Source: Sandaracinaceae bacterium (GTDB lineage: Bacteria; Myxococcota_A; Polyangia; Polyangiales; JAFGIB01). Taken from it: DNA of 53,058 bases. The notes under the pieces were generated by a model. That model worked only from the letters and a program-made list of their open reading frames with translations, searched no databases and was not told the DNA's origin. The stretch lies in assembly GCA_017881055.1 (NCBI GenBank), contig JADGRF010000069.1, positions 1-53,058 on the forward strand. The letters are read 5' to 3'. Below are positions 29,216 to 38,204 of this stretch, piece after piece (position 1 is the first letter of the stretch; every line of letters begins with the position of its first letter). The position numbers and the translations under genes are program-made.

Positions 29216-31681
29216 GTGCCCGTGAACCTTCCCGACATCAGACCTCGTTCCACTTTTCGCGTCCGGAAGGCCCTCGCCGCCGCATTCCTGTTCCTCGCCG
29301 CCGCCGGGTCTGCGTTGTTGCCGCGCGCGGTTGCGCACGCAGAGCCCGGCGAGACCAAACCGGCGCCAGCAGTCGCGAAGCGACAGCTCGCGCTGAAGAT
29401 CGGCAAGCCCGGCGGCGCCGTGACGGTACGCGCGACGGTCGCCAAGGACGGTGTTGCGCTGCAACTTGGCAGCGCGCGTATCCTGCTGCCGCTCGCTTCG
29501 TTGTCCGACCTGAAAGCGGAACCCGTGTTGCTGCGCGGTGGCATTGCGGCTGCGATCGTTCGGGCCAAAGGCGATGGTGCCGAGGCGGCGGCACTCGTGG
29601 CGCCCGACGCTCACGGCAAAGCGGCTCTCCTCTGGAGCGGCCGGGTGGACCTGCACGGCGACCCTGGCGAGCGTGTCGCGGATGGCATCGAAGTTGCCGA
29701 TCGCGATGGCGACGGCAGTGCAGACGTCGTCGTCGGCTCCTACGACGAACGCAGTCGAATCTGCGGCCAAAACCGAACCTTGCTGCGCCCGCAGATCCTC
29801 GACGCGGCGACCGGTCAGCTGCACTCCGCGTCCCTGCTTCCGCTGGGTGCGTCCTCGACGCCGGTCGAGCAGTTGTCCGCGACGGCACGCACCGGCAGCG
29901 CGGGGTCGGCCGCACCCCTTCTGCGAGCGCTGCGTGTAGTTGGAAGCTCCAGCTCCCGCGCGGGCGGCGATGCGCGCTTCGCCGCCGACGGAAATCCCGC
30001 AACAGCGTGGGTCGACGGCGGTTCTTCGTCGGGGCTCTTCGAGTTTCTCAGCTTGCGCTGGGATGCACCCGAGCAGCATGTGCTGTCGTTCGCAGTCACG
30101 TTCGCCGCCGGAGCACAGGCAGGAAAGATCAGCGTCGTCGCGGAGCACGGGGAACGCCTCGAGGTGGCCTTTCCCGCGGATCTGAAGCCAGGTGAGCGGC
30201 AGTGGATCACGCCGAAGTCACCACTCCAAGGCGGCTGTTTTTCGTTCGTGATCCAGGCTGTGAACGCGACGGATCCAAAGAGTCACGTCGCAATCGCCGA
30301 GATCGAGGCGTACACGGAGCTCGACGCTGGAGGTGGTGCTGCAGCGCTGGTGGCCGCGCTCGCCAGTGATGGACCGAGCGGCGCGGACGCAACCGAGTTG
30401 ATCACGCGCGCCGGGCTCGAGGTCACTCAGGCGCTGCTGGACGCATGGCCACACTTCGGTCCAACGGGCAAGCGACGCGCACTGCGTGTGGTTGTCGCGC
30501 GGGATAAGCGCGATCCGTTGGCGCTGTCGCTACTCGAGCGGGGGCTTGCCGATGCCGACGCCGAGGTGCACACGTCCGCGCTCGAAGCTGCAGTGGCCGC
30601 GCTGCCCATGACGGCGGCGCTCCTCGCTGCGGCGTGCAGGCCGGCGAATCCCAGAGCCGACGCTGTCGCGATCGCGCTTGCGCGCCGCGCCCGGACCGCG
30701 GCGTTGCCCGCGCTGGTCACCGCGCTGGCTGCCCCGGGCGGCGTTGATCGTCCTGCGCTGCGCCAGGCACTCCAGCTCGCGCTTGCGCACGCGGCACCCG
30801 GCGCGCTCGCGGAGCTGGCGCCTTCCGACAAGACTGTGTCGGTTCGTGCGGCGCTCGCGCTCGCGCTCGTCGATATCCCTCCGCACAGAACGGACGCATT
30901 GCCACTGATCCTGTCGAGCACGCCAGTCGCGACGGAGTTCGCCGATCGCTGGCGGCTGGTTCAAGCCAGCGCGGCGGCGCCGGAAAGCGCTGATCTGGAC
31001 GCCTGGCTCGTGACGGTGGCCGGCACTGCGACTGAGTGGATGCTGCGCGCGGCAGCCATCGACGCGCTGTCGCGCCGCGCGTCCCCGCACGCGCTCGAGG
31101 CAGCGCGCAGCGGGCTGGCCGACGAATACCCACGCGTGCGGGGCGCGGCCCTACAGGCCCTCGAGAAGGCCCCAGAAAATTTCGAGCTTCTCTCGAAATC
31201 CGCGCGAAATGACTCGTGGTTTCTCGTGCGCATCGCGGCACTCGAAGCACTCCCGAACGAGCCCCGCGCCACGGCGGTTGCGAGCGCCGCATTGGCCGAT
31301 CACACGGCGGTCGTGCGGGCCGCGGCCATCCGCTCGCTGCGGCGTGAGCGCGCCATGGATGCCTGGCCTGCGATCGAGCCGCACGTCGCCAGCGCACAGG
31401 AGTTCCCGGAAGTGATTGGCGAAGGGATCACGTTCGCGAAGGGGCTCTGTGTCGCCAACGCTGTCCCGGCCCTGCAAGCGGTCGTCGTTCGTGGGCTGCG
31501 CCCGGATGCGTGGTCGCCGGACCAAGATCTCGCCTTGAGCGCCCTCGACGCGCTGGTGTCGCTCGGGGGTGACGCCGCGCGTTGGGCACTCGATCAGGCT
31601 CGCTCTCCGCTCGTCCCAGAACCGGTACGGGTGGCAATTCAGAAGCGGACGACGACGGGTGGCGCCTGCCAACCTGAGTGA
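29216..31681 (+). CDS. Exported protein with discoidin-like and HEAT-repeat regions
   Basis: The 821-residue precursor has a signal peptide (ALAAAFLFLAAAGSALLPRAVAHA). After a beta-rich region there is an FG-GAP-like, possibly calcium-binding loop (DRDGDGSADVVVGSYDERSR, about 160-180), then a segment resembling an F5/8-type C or NADase-type glycan-binding domain (about 240-370, DARFAADGNPATAWVDGG, HVAIAEIEAY). The last 450 residues are Ala-rich helical pairs typical of HEAT repeats (MLRAAAIDALSRRASPHAL, VRGAALQALEKAP). It probably binds a partner or glycan in the periplasm or at the cell surface. The GTG start follows GGAGG by eight bases. I know no named homologue. Confidence 0.7.
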   Translation: MPVNLPDIRPRSTFRVRKALAAAFLFLAAAGSALLPRAVAHAEPGETKPAPAVAKRQLALKIGKPGGAVTVRATVAKDGVALQLGSARILLPLASLSDLKAEPVLLRGGIAAAIVRAKGDGAEAAALVAPDAHGKAALLWSGRVDLHGDPGERVADGIEVADRDGDGSADVVVGSYDERSRICGQNRTLLRPQILDAATGQLHSASLLPLGASSTPVEQLSATARTGSAGSAAPLLRALRVVGSSSSRAGGDARFAADGNPATAWVDGGSSSGLFEFLSLRWDAPEQHVLSFAVTFAAGAQAGKISVVAEHGERLEVAFPADLKPGERQWITPKSPLQGGCFSFVIQAVNATDPKSHVAIAEIEAYTELDAGGGAAALVAALASDGPSGADATELITRAGLEVTQALLDAWPHFGPTGKRRALRVVVARDKRDPLALSLLERGLADADAEVHTSALEAAVAALPMTAALLAAACRPANPRADAVAIALARRARTAALPALVTALAAPGGVDRPALRQALQLALAHAAPGALAELAPSDKTVSVRAALALALVDIPPHRTDALPLILSSTPVATEFADRWRLVQASAAAPESADLDAWLVTVAGTATEWMLRAAAIDALSRRASPHALEAARSGLADEYPRVRGAALQALEKAPENFELLSKSARNDSWFLVRIAALEALPNEPRATAVASAALADHTAVVRAAAIRSLRRERAMDAWPAIEPHVASAQEFPEVIGEGITFAKGLCVANAVPALQAVVVRGLRPDAWSPDQDLALSALDALVSLGGDAARWALDQARSPLVPEPVRVAIQKRTTTGGACQPE

Positions 31682-31796
31682 TATCGCCCAGGAAAACGGC
31701 GCTCGTCGGGGCGATTGTAGGCCGTTGTGATCCGTTCGTACAGCGTGGTAGCGTTCCCGCGCTCTGGCATCGGTGGCTCGGCTGAAAGGGACGGCT

Positions 31797-32420
31797 ATGA
31801 AGCGGCTTTCACGGATCCTTTGTGTATGTGCGCTCGCGGGGCTCGCTGCGTGCGAGGGAACAGCTCAGGCTAAGATCCCAGTCGAGAAGTTGCCCGAGGT
31901 GAAGCCGAGTCTTCCCGCGGTTCCGACCATCCCCCCTGCTCCGTATCCGGTTCAATACGGCGACCAGAGCTACAGCGTGTACGGCTTGCGCCGTGCGTTG
32001 CGCAGGACGATCAATACCGACGTAAACGTCACAGCCTACATCGCGAAGGTGTTCGTGCCGCCGGAATGTCCTCCCAAGGAGAAGTGTCCGCTGCCGCCGG
32101 CGCCGCACTTCTTCCTCGCGGACACCAAGACCGAGACCGATCCTGGCAAGCAAGTGATCGTCGCCGGCTACGCCGAGAATCAGAAAGCGATCGACGACGC
32201 GATCAAGGCGGCGGGGCACGGCAAGAGCAAAGCGGCTCCCGAGGACACGGGCCTTCTGCCGGTCCCGACCGACTTCTTCGAGGGCGCGAAGATCAAGCTC
32301 AAGGGCAAGTTCTCGTTCATGTCGGGCGCAGGCTTCCAGTCCAGCGAAGGCGTGCTCGACTACGCCGGTCACGAGACGCTGGAGCCTGGTGTCCCGCCGG
32401 TGCCCGCGAAGAAGAAGTGA
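31797..32420 (+). CDS. Lipoprotein of unknown function
   Basis: The 207-residue precursor starts MKRLSRILCVCALAGLAACE, with lipobox LAAC (Cys 19). The mature part has a Pro-rich spacer, the segment YSVYGLRRALRRTINTDVNV and VTAYIAKVFVPPECPPKEKC with two cysteines, then a beta-rich region and a VPAKKK tail. The alternation around VTAYIAKVF and KIKLKGKFSF suggests an OB-like beta fold, which is a guess. AAAGGGA precedes the ATG at 31797, better than the in-frame upstream start at 31773. It converges on the DUF4340 gene, 22 bp apart. Confidence 0.65.
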   Translation: MKRLSRILCVCALAGLAACEGTAQAKIPVEKLPEVKPSLPAVPTIPPAPYPVQYGDQSYSVYGLRRALRRTINTDVNVTAYIAKVFVPPECPPKEKCPLPPAPHFFLADTKTETDPGKQVIVAGYAENQKAIDDAIKAAGHGKSKAAPEDTGLLPVPTDFFEGAKIKLKGKFSFMSGAGFQSSEGVLDYAGHETLEPGVPPVPAKKK

Positions 32421-32442
32421 GCTGACCGGGGTGGCGGCGCGG

Positions 32443-34698
32443 TCAGTGCGGCGTGGCACTGGCTGGCGCGGCTGCGGCAGGCACCCGACTCAGTAGCTCG
32501 TCGACCGCCCGAGTCGGAACCGTGAACGCGACGGCGAGGTCGCTGCGGCGCACGGGTACGTCTGCGTTCGCGGCGGCACCTGGGGCAGCGTTACCGATCA
32601 ACAGCGTGTACGAGGCCGGCTGGGCGTTGCCGACCCGCGTCACGACGATCCGAGCTGCGGAGTGGTCGAGGCCTTCGCCCGAGCTCGGCGCTCCGTAGGC
32701 CGGCACGTGGCTAGCTCGCAGCGTCGCGAGCGCACGCGCCAAGGCTTCTGCGCGCGCAGCGTCGCCCGCGCTGCCTTTGCTCGGTACGAATGCGTTGCCG
32801 CTGCGCTCGATCTCGAGGATGTAGTGGCCCTGCTCCACCCGCACGCGCTGGATTTGCTCGAGCGGTGTCGCGAGCGCAGCGTGCGAGACGAGCGGCTCGC
32901 GCAGCTGCGACACGAGCGCGGTCGGCGCGATGAACACCTGCGGATCCGCGTCGAGCTGGGCGTAGCGACCGGCGTCGATCTCGGAGCCTAGGCGCAGCAC
33001 GTGACGGGTCTGACTGCCGCCGTCAGCTGCATACTGGAGCTCGAGCACGAACGCGGGGTCGGCCAGGCCGTGCACGGGGCTCGGCGCGTCCGCCACGAAG
33101 CGCGCTGCTTCCAGCTTCGAGAATACGCGCACGATCTCATCGACGGTGGCGCGCTCGGGTTCTGTCGATACAGGGGCCTCGAAGCGATAGGCTGCGCCAA
33201 CTTTGGTCACGGTCTCGCGAACACCGCCCTTGCGCGTGAGCGATAGGCTCCGCCAGTCGTCCTCTTTCTCGTCGAGCAGCGCGTGCTTGCGGAAGCGTGC
33301 CGTCGAGGTGTCGACCAACTCGAGCACCGAGGTCGCGAACAGCAGCGTCATCGGCTCGTCGGTGCGTGCGACGCCGATGTGTCCCGCGGCGCCGTCTCCG
33401 AAGCACACGCGGTACGCGGGCTTGTCCTTGCCACGATCGAACGTGATCACGGTTGCATCGCCAACGACGTCGCCGACGACGCGCGGTGGCGGAGCGCCGG
33501 AGATCGAATCGGCGGTGACCGTCGAGAGCGCTTTCAGCCAATCGGCAACAGCCGCTGGGTCCGCAGCACCCGCCGCAATTTCTTTGCCATGGTCGAGTCG
33601 CTTGTAGTGCCAGCTGTCGCCGTCCTGCGTCAGCACGAGCTCGCGACTCGCCGCTTGCACGCGCACGCCGTGGATCTGCGAGCCGTCGAGCGCCAACAGG
33701 CGCAGGTCGCGCAGCGCGCCCATCTGCGCCTTCAGCTTGTCGAGGTCGGCGTTGGCCGCGCACATGATCGGACCGTCGTCGACGCGAATGTAGCTCTCTC
33801 CGTCGTGCTCTGCGCAGGCCTTGCCGACGCGGAGCCAGAGCGCTTGCGCGTGCGCTTTGTCGCCCGGCTTGGGCAGTGGGCCGTAGGTTTGGGACTCGAG
33901 GTGTGCGTCGAACGTCGGCGCATCGAGTCCAAATTCCACGAGGCTCTTGGGCTGCGCCGTCACGAAGCGTTGCGCACGCAGGCCATCGAGACCCGACACG
34001 AGGTCTCCCATGACGGCTTCGGAGGCCAAGCATTGCTCCGGCTTCGTGAGCCAGAAGTAGTCACCGCGCTTTTCGACGACGTGTTCACCGTGCGCGTCGT
34101 GCACCGTGAGCTTGCGTGCGCCGTAGATGCTGAAGTTGTCCTCGTGCAGCTCTTTGGTGTGGAAGTACGCCGCGTCGTGGTCGAGCGCTTCGGTCGCGTC
34201 TTTGCCCACGACGTAGACCGTCTTGGGATCGTCGGCTTGTAGATAGATGCTGCCGCCTTCGGGCGTCTCGCTGCCGATCGAGAACGTGCTCCGTGCGCGG
34301 CCGATCATGAACGACACGCGATAGCGGGGCTTTCCGAGGCCGAACTTCGCCATGTCGTCTGCGGTCACGTCGTGCAGGGTGCGGCGCGCGTCGATCCATT
34401 CGATTGCGCCGAGCAGGCTGTCCACGGCATCCGCTTCCGCCTTGGCATGGTACGGCGCGCTCACCTCCCACGCCCCGAGCGGCAGACCCAGCGACTCCGC
34501 GGGCTTGCGTTCGAGCACGGTGGTGACGCCTTTACGTTGCACTTCGAGGCGCGTGATCTTGTCGCGCACGAAGGTCTCGAGCACGTGACCACGACGCTGC
34601 TCGCGTTCGGTCGTGCTGAGACTGCCGCGCTCGAAGAACAGGATGAACCCGAGCATGAGCAGTGCGAGCACGCCGAGTATCACGGGGGTGCGCTGCAT
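32443..34698 (-). CDS. DUF4340-type membrane-anchored protein of the Gld-like ABC operon
   Basis: The 751-residue protein has one N-terminal membrane helix (VILGVLALLMLGFILFFERG) and a large extracytoplasmic part with repeated DUF4340-like segments (ITRLEVQRKGVTTVLERKP, YRVSFMIGRARSTFSIGSE, VFIAPTALVSQLREPLVSH). In many bacteria such a gene follows gldA/gldF/gldG-type genes; the function of the protein is not known. Here it is the fourth gene of that set, 29 bp after the GldG-like gene. The ATG at 34698 follows AAGGG; the TTG 17 codons earlier would overlap the upstream gene. Confidence 0.8.
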   Translation of the reverse strand: MQRTPVILGVLALLMLGFILFFERGSLSTTEREQRRGHVLETFVRDKITRLEVQRKGVTTVLERKPAESLGLPLGAWEVSAPYHAKAEADAVDSLLGAIEWIDARRTLHDVTADDMAKFGLGKPRYRVSFMIGRARSTFSIGSETPEGGSIYLQADDPKTVYVVGKDATEALDHDAAYFHTKELHEDNFSIYGARKLTVHDAHGEHVVEKRGDYFWLTKPEQCLASEAVMGDLVSGLDGLRAQRFVTAQPKSLVEFGLDAPTFDAHLESQTYGPLPKPGDKAHAQALWLRVGKACAEHDGESYIRVDDGPIMCAANADLDKLKAQMGALRDLRLLALDGSQIHGVRVQAASRELVLTQDGDSWHYKRLDHGKEIAAGAADPAAVADWLKALSTVTADSISGAPPPRVVGDVVGDATVITFDRGKDKPAYRVCFGDGAAGHIGVARTDEPMTLLFATSVLELVDTSTARFRKHALLDEKEDDWRSLSLTRKGGVRETVTKVGAAYRFEAPVSTEPERATVDEIVRVFSKLEAARFVADAPSPVHGLADPAFVLELQYAADGGSQTRHVLRLGSEIDAGRYAQLDADPQVFIAPTALVSQLREPLVSHAALATPLEQIQRVRVEQGHYILEIERSGNAFVPSKGSAGDAARAEALARALATLRASHVPAYGAPSSGEGLDHSAARIVVTRVGNAQPASYTLLIGNAAPGAAANADVPVRRSDLAVAFTVPTRAVDELLSRVPAAAAPASATPH

Positions 34699-34727
34699 CT
34701 TCGCCCTTTCGCTTCCAGTCGCCGCAG

Positions 34728-36233
34728 CTACTGGCGGCGGTTCAACCAAACCGCGAGCCCGAGAATGAACGCCGCTGCGGGCACCAGCACGGCCACGCGA
34801 AAGCGCAGCGCGCTCAAGTCATCTTGCGTGAACACGATGTTGCCGGTCTTGACCTTCTTCGGTGGGATCGCAATCAGCGCGGGCCGCTCGGTGAGCCAGC
34901 CGGTCCATGCGCTGGCCAAATGGAAGTTCGCGAGCTCGGCGGACTCGAGCAGCGGCGCCTGCAGCAAGTCGCTGTCGCCGACGACGATAAGACGACCGCC
35001 CGGCGTGTGCTCGCCTTTGGCAGCGGCCTCGGCGCTCTTGCCGACCCGCGTTGCCACGGCGAGTGACGCGGGACCTTCGATGTCGCCAGGACCACGCTTG
35101 AGGTCGCTGCCCGCTTTGATGTCCGAGATCGTGGTCTCGCCGAACCCTTTGTCGCTGGTGCGCAGCAGAATGTCGAGGCCGGCGTGCTCCGGCAGCGCCG
35201 TCACGCTGCGCGACAGCGTCATGAACACGCGCGCGGAGTGTTGCAGCGGACGCGTGGTCTCGTGATCACCGAACTCGGTGACGATGAACTCGGCGGCGTT
35301 CGGCGACAGCAGGCGATCCTGCGCGAGCTCGAGCACGAGATCGCGGTCGAGGCGAATGCCCAGCTCGTGCAGCGGATCTTCGAAGCCCGTCAGCGCGACC
35401 TGATCGAGCTCGATCACGGGATCGAGCGCGAGCCACAGGTTGCCGCCGTTGTTCAGGTAGTCGAACAGGAGCTTGGTCTCGGCGCTGCTGAATGCGCGCA
35501 ACGGACCGAGCACGAACACCGCATCGCACTCCCTCGGCACGCTGGTCTTGCCGAGCGTCTCGAAGGCTTGCCAGTTGACGTTGTCGTGGCGCAGCCCGGT
35601 CTTGAACGCCGAGAGCGAGCGCTCGGCGGAGTCCTCGAGGCTCCACTCGCCGTGCCCCTGGGTGACACAGACTTGCGTTGCTCGGCCGGAGGTTACCTGG
35701 ACGATGGCGCCGCTCAGCGCTTGCTCGGCCTTGATGCTCACCTGCTCTTGGCCAGCGCCCTGCTCGCCGGGCATCGGCCCAATGTCGAGCGCGACGAGGT
35801 CTTCGCGCTTGATGTGCCAGTTCTTATCGCCCACCGCGACGACGGCGGCGACATCGGCCACGGCCGCACCGGATTCGATCACACCGGCCGCAACGCCGAA
35901 GCGCTGCGCGAGCAGCTTGAACTGCGTCGGCTCGCGATCCGGATCCACGTAATGAACGTGCACGTGGGACGACGACGCGACGTAGCGCTTGAGCAGCTCG
36001 TCCGTCTGCTCGAAGCTCGACTCGCCTCGCGACAGGAACACATAGATGTCGAGATCCTTGTTGAGCCCGCGCAGCACCTCTTTGGACTTTGCCGAGAGCG
36101 TGAAGATGTTCTGCGAGGTCCAATCGAAGCGCTGGTAGTGGCGGTACGCGAGGTAATTCGCCATCAGCACGATCGCGACCACGAACAGCGTCGTGAACGA
36201 ACCGGCGATCTTCGAAACGGTGCGCTCGTTCAT
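34728..36233 (-). CDS. gldG: GldG-like ABC transporter auxiliary protein
   Basis: The 501-residue protein has a membrane helix at each end (about 10-30, SFTTLFVVAIVLMANYLAY, and the last 25 residues, VLVPAAAFILGLAVWLNRR). Between them is an extracytoplasmic domain of the GldG/ABC_transp_aux type (VLRGLNKDLDIYVFLSRGE, FDYLNNGGNLWLALDPVI, GGRLIVVGDSDLLQ). In Flavobacterium GldA, GldF and GldG form an ABC transporter needed for gliding; in other phyla the set has unknown cargo. The ATG at 36233 overlaps the permease stop by ATGA. Confidence 0.8.
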   Translation of the reverse strand: MNERTVSKIAGSFTTLFVVAIVLMANYLAYRHYQRFDWTSQNIFTLSAKSKEVLRGLNKDLDIYVFLSRGESSFEQTDELLKRYVASSSHVHVHYVDPDREPTQFKLLAQRFGVAAGVIESGAAVADVAAVVAVGDKNWHIKREDLVALDIGPMPGEQGAGQEQVSIKAEQALSGAIVQVTSGRATQVCVTQGHGEWSLEDSAERSLSAFKTGLRHDNVNWQAFETLGKTSVPRECDAVFVLGPLRAFSSAETKLLFDYLNNGGNLWLALDPVIELDQVALTGFEDPLHELGIRLDRDLVLELAQDRLLSPNAAEFIVTEFGDHETTRPLQHSARVFMTLSRSVTALPEHAGLDILLRTSDKGFGETTISDIKAGSDLKRGPGDIEGPASLAVATRVGKSAEAAAKGEHTPGGRLIVVGDSDLLQAPLLESAELANFHLASAWTGWLTERPALIAIPPKKVKTGNIVFTQDDLSALRFRVAVLVPAAAFILGLAVWLNRRQ

Positions 36234-36979
36234 TGCATGCCTCGGTTGGACTCGAGGGCGCGCACCGAGAGGAACAGCGCCAGCACGGTGATCGACGCAT
36301 CGAAAACGAGATAGCGCGTGTCGACGATGCCTTTCGCGAACGCGGACATCTGCGTCCACAAGCCCAGGTATTCGAAGAAGCCGCGCATTTCATCGCTCAC
36401 GTTCAGAAAGCCGAGCAGGCCGATCACGAACAAGCTGCCGAGCGCGAGGAAGGTCAGGAGCGCCGCGATGATCTGGTTGCGCGCGATCGAGCTCATGAAC
36501 AAACCGATGGCCATGTAGAACGAACCCACGCCGAACAAGCCGAGATACGTCGCGCCGATCGCGCCCCAGTCGACGGCGTTCTCGCCGGTGCGAGCCACCA
36601 GCCAAACGTAGGAGAGCGTGGGCGCCCAGAGCGTCATCCAGAAGACGAGCGCGGCGAGATACTTGCCCAGCACGACGGAGACTTCACTGACCGGAGCCGT
36701 GAGCAGCGCCTCGATCGTGCCCGACGAGCGCTCCTCCGCGAGCAAGCGCATGGTCATGAGCGGCGCGAACACCAGGAGCGGCAGATAGAACAGCGTGGTG
36801 CCACCGAAGAACGCCGTGAGCAGGTTGGTCTCGGCCGTGGCTTGCTGACTGAACGCAAACGCCAGCACGCAGAACACGACGCCGAAGAACAACAGCCAGA
36901 CCGTGAGCACCACGTAGGCGATCGGCGAGACGAAGAACGCGAACACTTCGCGCTTGGCGATGGTCCAGATCGCGGTCAT
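36230..36979 (-). CDS. gldF: ABC-2 type permease, GldF-like
   Basis: The 249-residue protein starts MTAIWTIAKREVFAFFVSP and has six hydrophobic segments, the ABC-2 exporter topology. The conserved region LLAEERSSGTIEALLTAPVS, typical of GldF and NosY-like permeases, lies after the second helix. It would form the membrane channel for the ATPase encoded directly upstream. It overlaps both neighbours by four bases, so the three products are made together. Confidence 0.88.
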   Translation of the reverse strand: MTAIWTIAKREVFAFFVSPIAYVVLTVWLLFFGVVFCVLAFAFSQQATAETNLLTAFFGGTTLFYLPLLVFAPLMTMRLLAEERSSGTIEALLTAPVSEVSVVLGKYLAALVFWMTLWAPTLSYVWLVARTGENAVDWGAIGATYLGLFGVGSFYMAIGLFMSSIARNQIIAALLTFLALGSLFVIGLLGFLNVSDEMRGFFEYLGLWTQMSAFAKGIVDTRYLVFDASITVLALFLSVRALESNRGMQ

Positions 36980-37986
36980 GGCTTCACTCCGGCTGCGCTG
37001 GTCGAGGGCGGTGGCTCCGCGTCGCTCGCGCTCACGGCTGCAGCGTCCGCGGTGGTCAGGCTCGCAAACACGTCTTCCAGCGAGGTCTGTTCGCGGCGCA
37101 GCTCGCGCAACGGGAAGCCTGCCTGTGCCATGGCCGCGAAGACGGCTTCGGCCACGTCGGGGCCTTCGATGCCGAGGCGCACGCGCACGACGGGTGGCTC
37201 GCGATCCGCTGCCGCAAGCGAGCTGTCGATGATGCGCTTCACACCCGCGACCGAGCTCAGCATTGCCTCCAGTTCGCTGCGCGGTGCACGGGCTTCGACA
37301 ACCAGCACTTGGCCGCCTTGCTCGGCGATCCGTAACTCGCCCGGGGCGCCCTCGCCCACGACGTGTCCCTTGTTGATGATCAGCACGCGCCCGCAGGTGG
37401 ACTCGACTTCGGGCAAGATGTGCGTGGAGAGCAGCACGGTCTTATCGCCCGCCATACCGCGCACGAGATCGCGCACTTGGCGGATCTGGTTGGGATCGAG
37501 ACCTGCCGTCGGCTCGTCGAGCACCAGCAACGGAGGATCGGCCACGACCGCATCGGCCAAACCGACGCGCGAACGGTAGCCCTTCGAGAGCTGACCGATG
37601 ATGCGGTAGCGAACGTCGCCGATGTTGGCGAGACCGAGCGCGATGTCGACGCGCTTGCCCACGTCCACGCGCGACACGCCCTTGAGACGCGCCCGATAGC
37701 GCAAGTACTCGTCGACGCGCATCTCCTTATAGAGAGGAACCGACTCCGGCATGTAGCCGATGAAGCGACGCGCTCCGATCGGATCCTTCACGGCATCGAC
37801 GCCACCGACCCGGATCGAGCCCGTGGTGGGCGTCAAGTAGCCGGTCAACATGCGCAGCGTCGTGCTCTTGCCGGCGCCGTTTGGGCCGAGAAAGCCGATC
37901 ACTTCGCCCTTCTTGACGGAAAAGCTCACGCCGCCGACTGCCAGGCGATCGCCGTATTTCTTGGTGAGGTTCTCGACTTCGATCAC
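36976..37986 (-). CDS. gldA: ABC transporter ATP-binding protein, GldA-like
   Basis: The 336-residue ATPase has Walker A GPNGAGKST, a signature LSKGYRSRVGLADAV (LSKGY in place of LSGGQ, common in this family), Walker B LLVLDEPTAGLDP and the switch histidine in LLSTHILPE. The C-terminal extension (from about 220) is longer than in simple ATPases, as in GldA and drug-exporter ATPases. The GTG start at 37986 follows GGAG by nine bases. It is the first gene of the gldA-gldF-gldG-DUF4340 operon. Transported cargo is unknown. Confidence 0.9.
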   Translation of the reverse strand: MIEVENLTKKYGDRLAVGGVSFSVKKGEVIGFLGPNGAGKSTTLRMLTGYLTPTTGSIRVGGVDAVKDPIGARRFIGYMPESVPLYKEMRVDEYLRYRARLKGVSRVDVGKRVDIALGLANIGDVRYRIIGQLSKGYRSRVGLADAVVADPPLLVLDEPTAGLDPNQIRQVRDLVRGMAGDKTVLLSTHILPEVESTCGRVLIINKGHVVGEGAPGELRIAEQGGQVLVVEARAPRSELEAMLSSVAGVKRIIDSSLAAADREPPVVRVRLGIEGPDVAEAVFAAMAQAGFPLRELRREQTSLEDVFASLTTADAAAVSASDAEPPPSTSAAGVKP

Positions 37987-38007
37987 GAGGAAGATCTCCG
38001 GACACCC

Positions 38008-38033
38008 CGTTCGCGCCCCGAATGCGGCGAACG
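38008..38033. promoter_or_regulatory. Inverted repeat upstream of the gldA-like operon
   Basis: CGTTCGC (38008-38014) and GCGAACG (38027-38033) form a perfect 7-bp dyad with a 12-base spacer, 22 bases upstream of the GTG of the ATPase gene. It may be an operator or a leader hairpin. Confidence 0.3.
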
Positions 38034-38086
38034 CGGCGTGCCAGTGCCGGACGCGAAGTATCCGAACCAGGGTGGCTGCGCAAGAT

Positions 38087-38129
38087 CAACCCGGAATCGG
38101 GGGGCTTGTTCCGGGGCAACCCGGATTCG
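38087..38129. promoter_or_regulatory. Direct and inverted repeats upstream of the second ECF sigma gene
   Basis: CAACCCGGAATCG (38087-38099) and CAACCCGGATTCG (38117-38129) are direct repeats, 12 of 13 identical, offset by 30 bases, about three helical turns. CCGGAA (38091) and TTCCGG (38109) also form a dyad between them. They lie about 75-118 bases before the ATG at 38205 and could bind a regulator. Confidence 0.45.
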
Positions 38130-38204
38130 TCAGCGATTCCGCCAAGGAGGCCGCGACCGTGAACGCGGCTGCGCGGCGCGGCAACGTATCGAGGGAGAGC
38201 GCTC

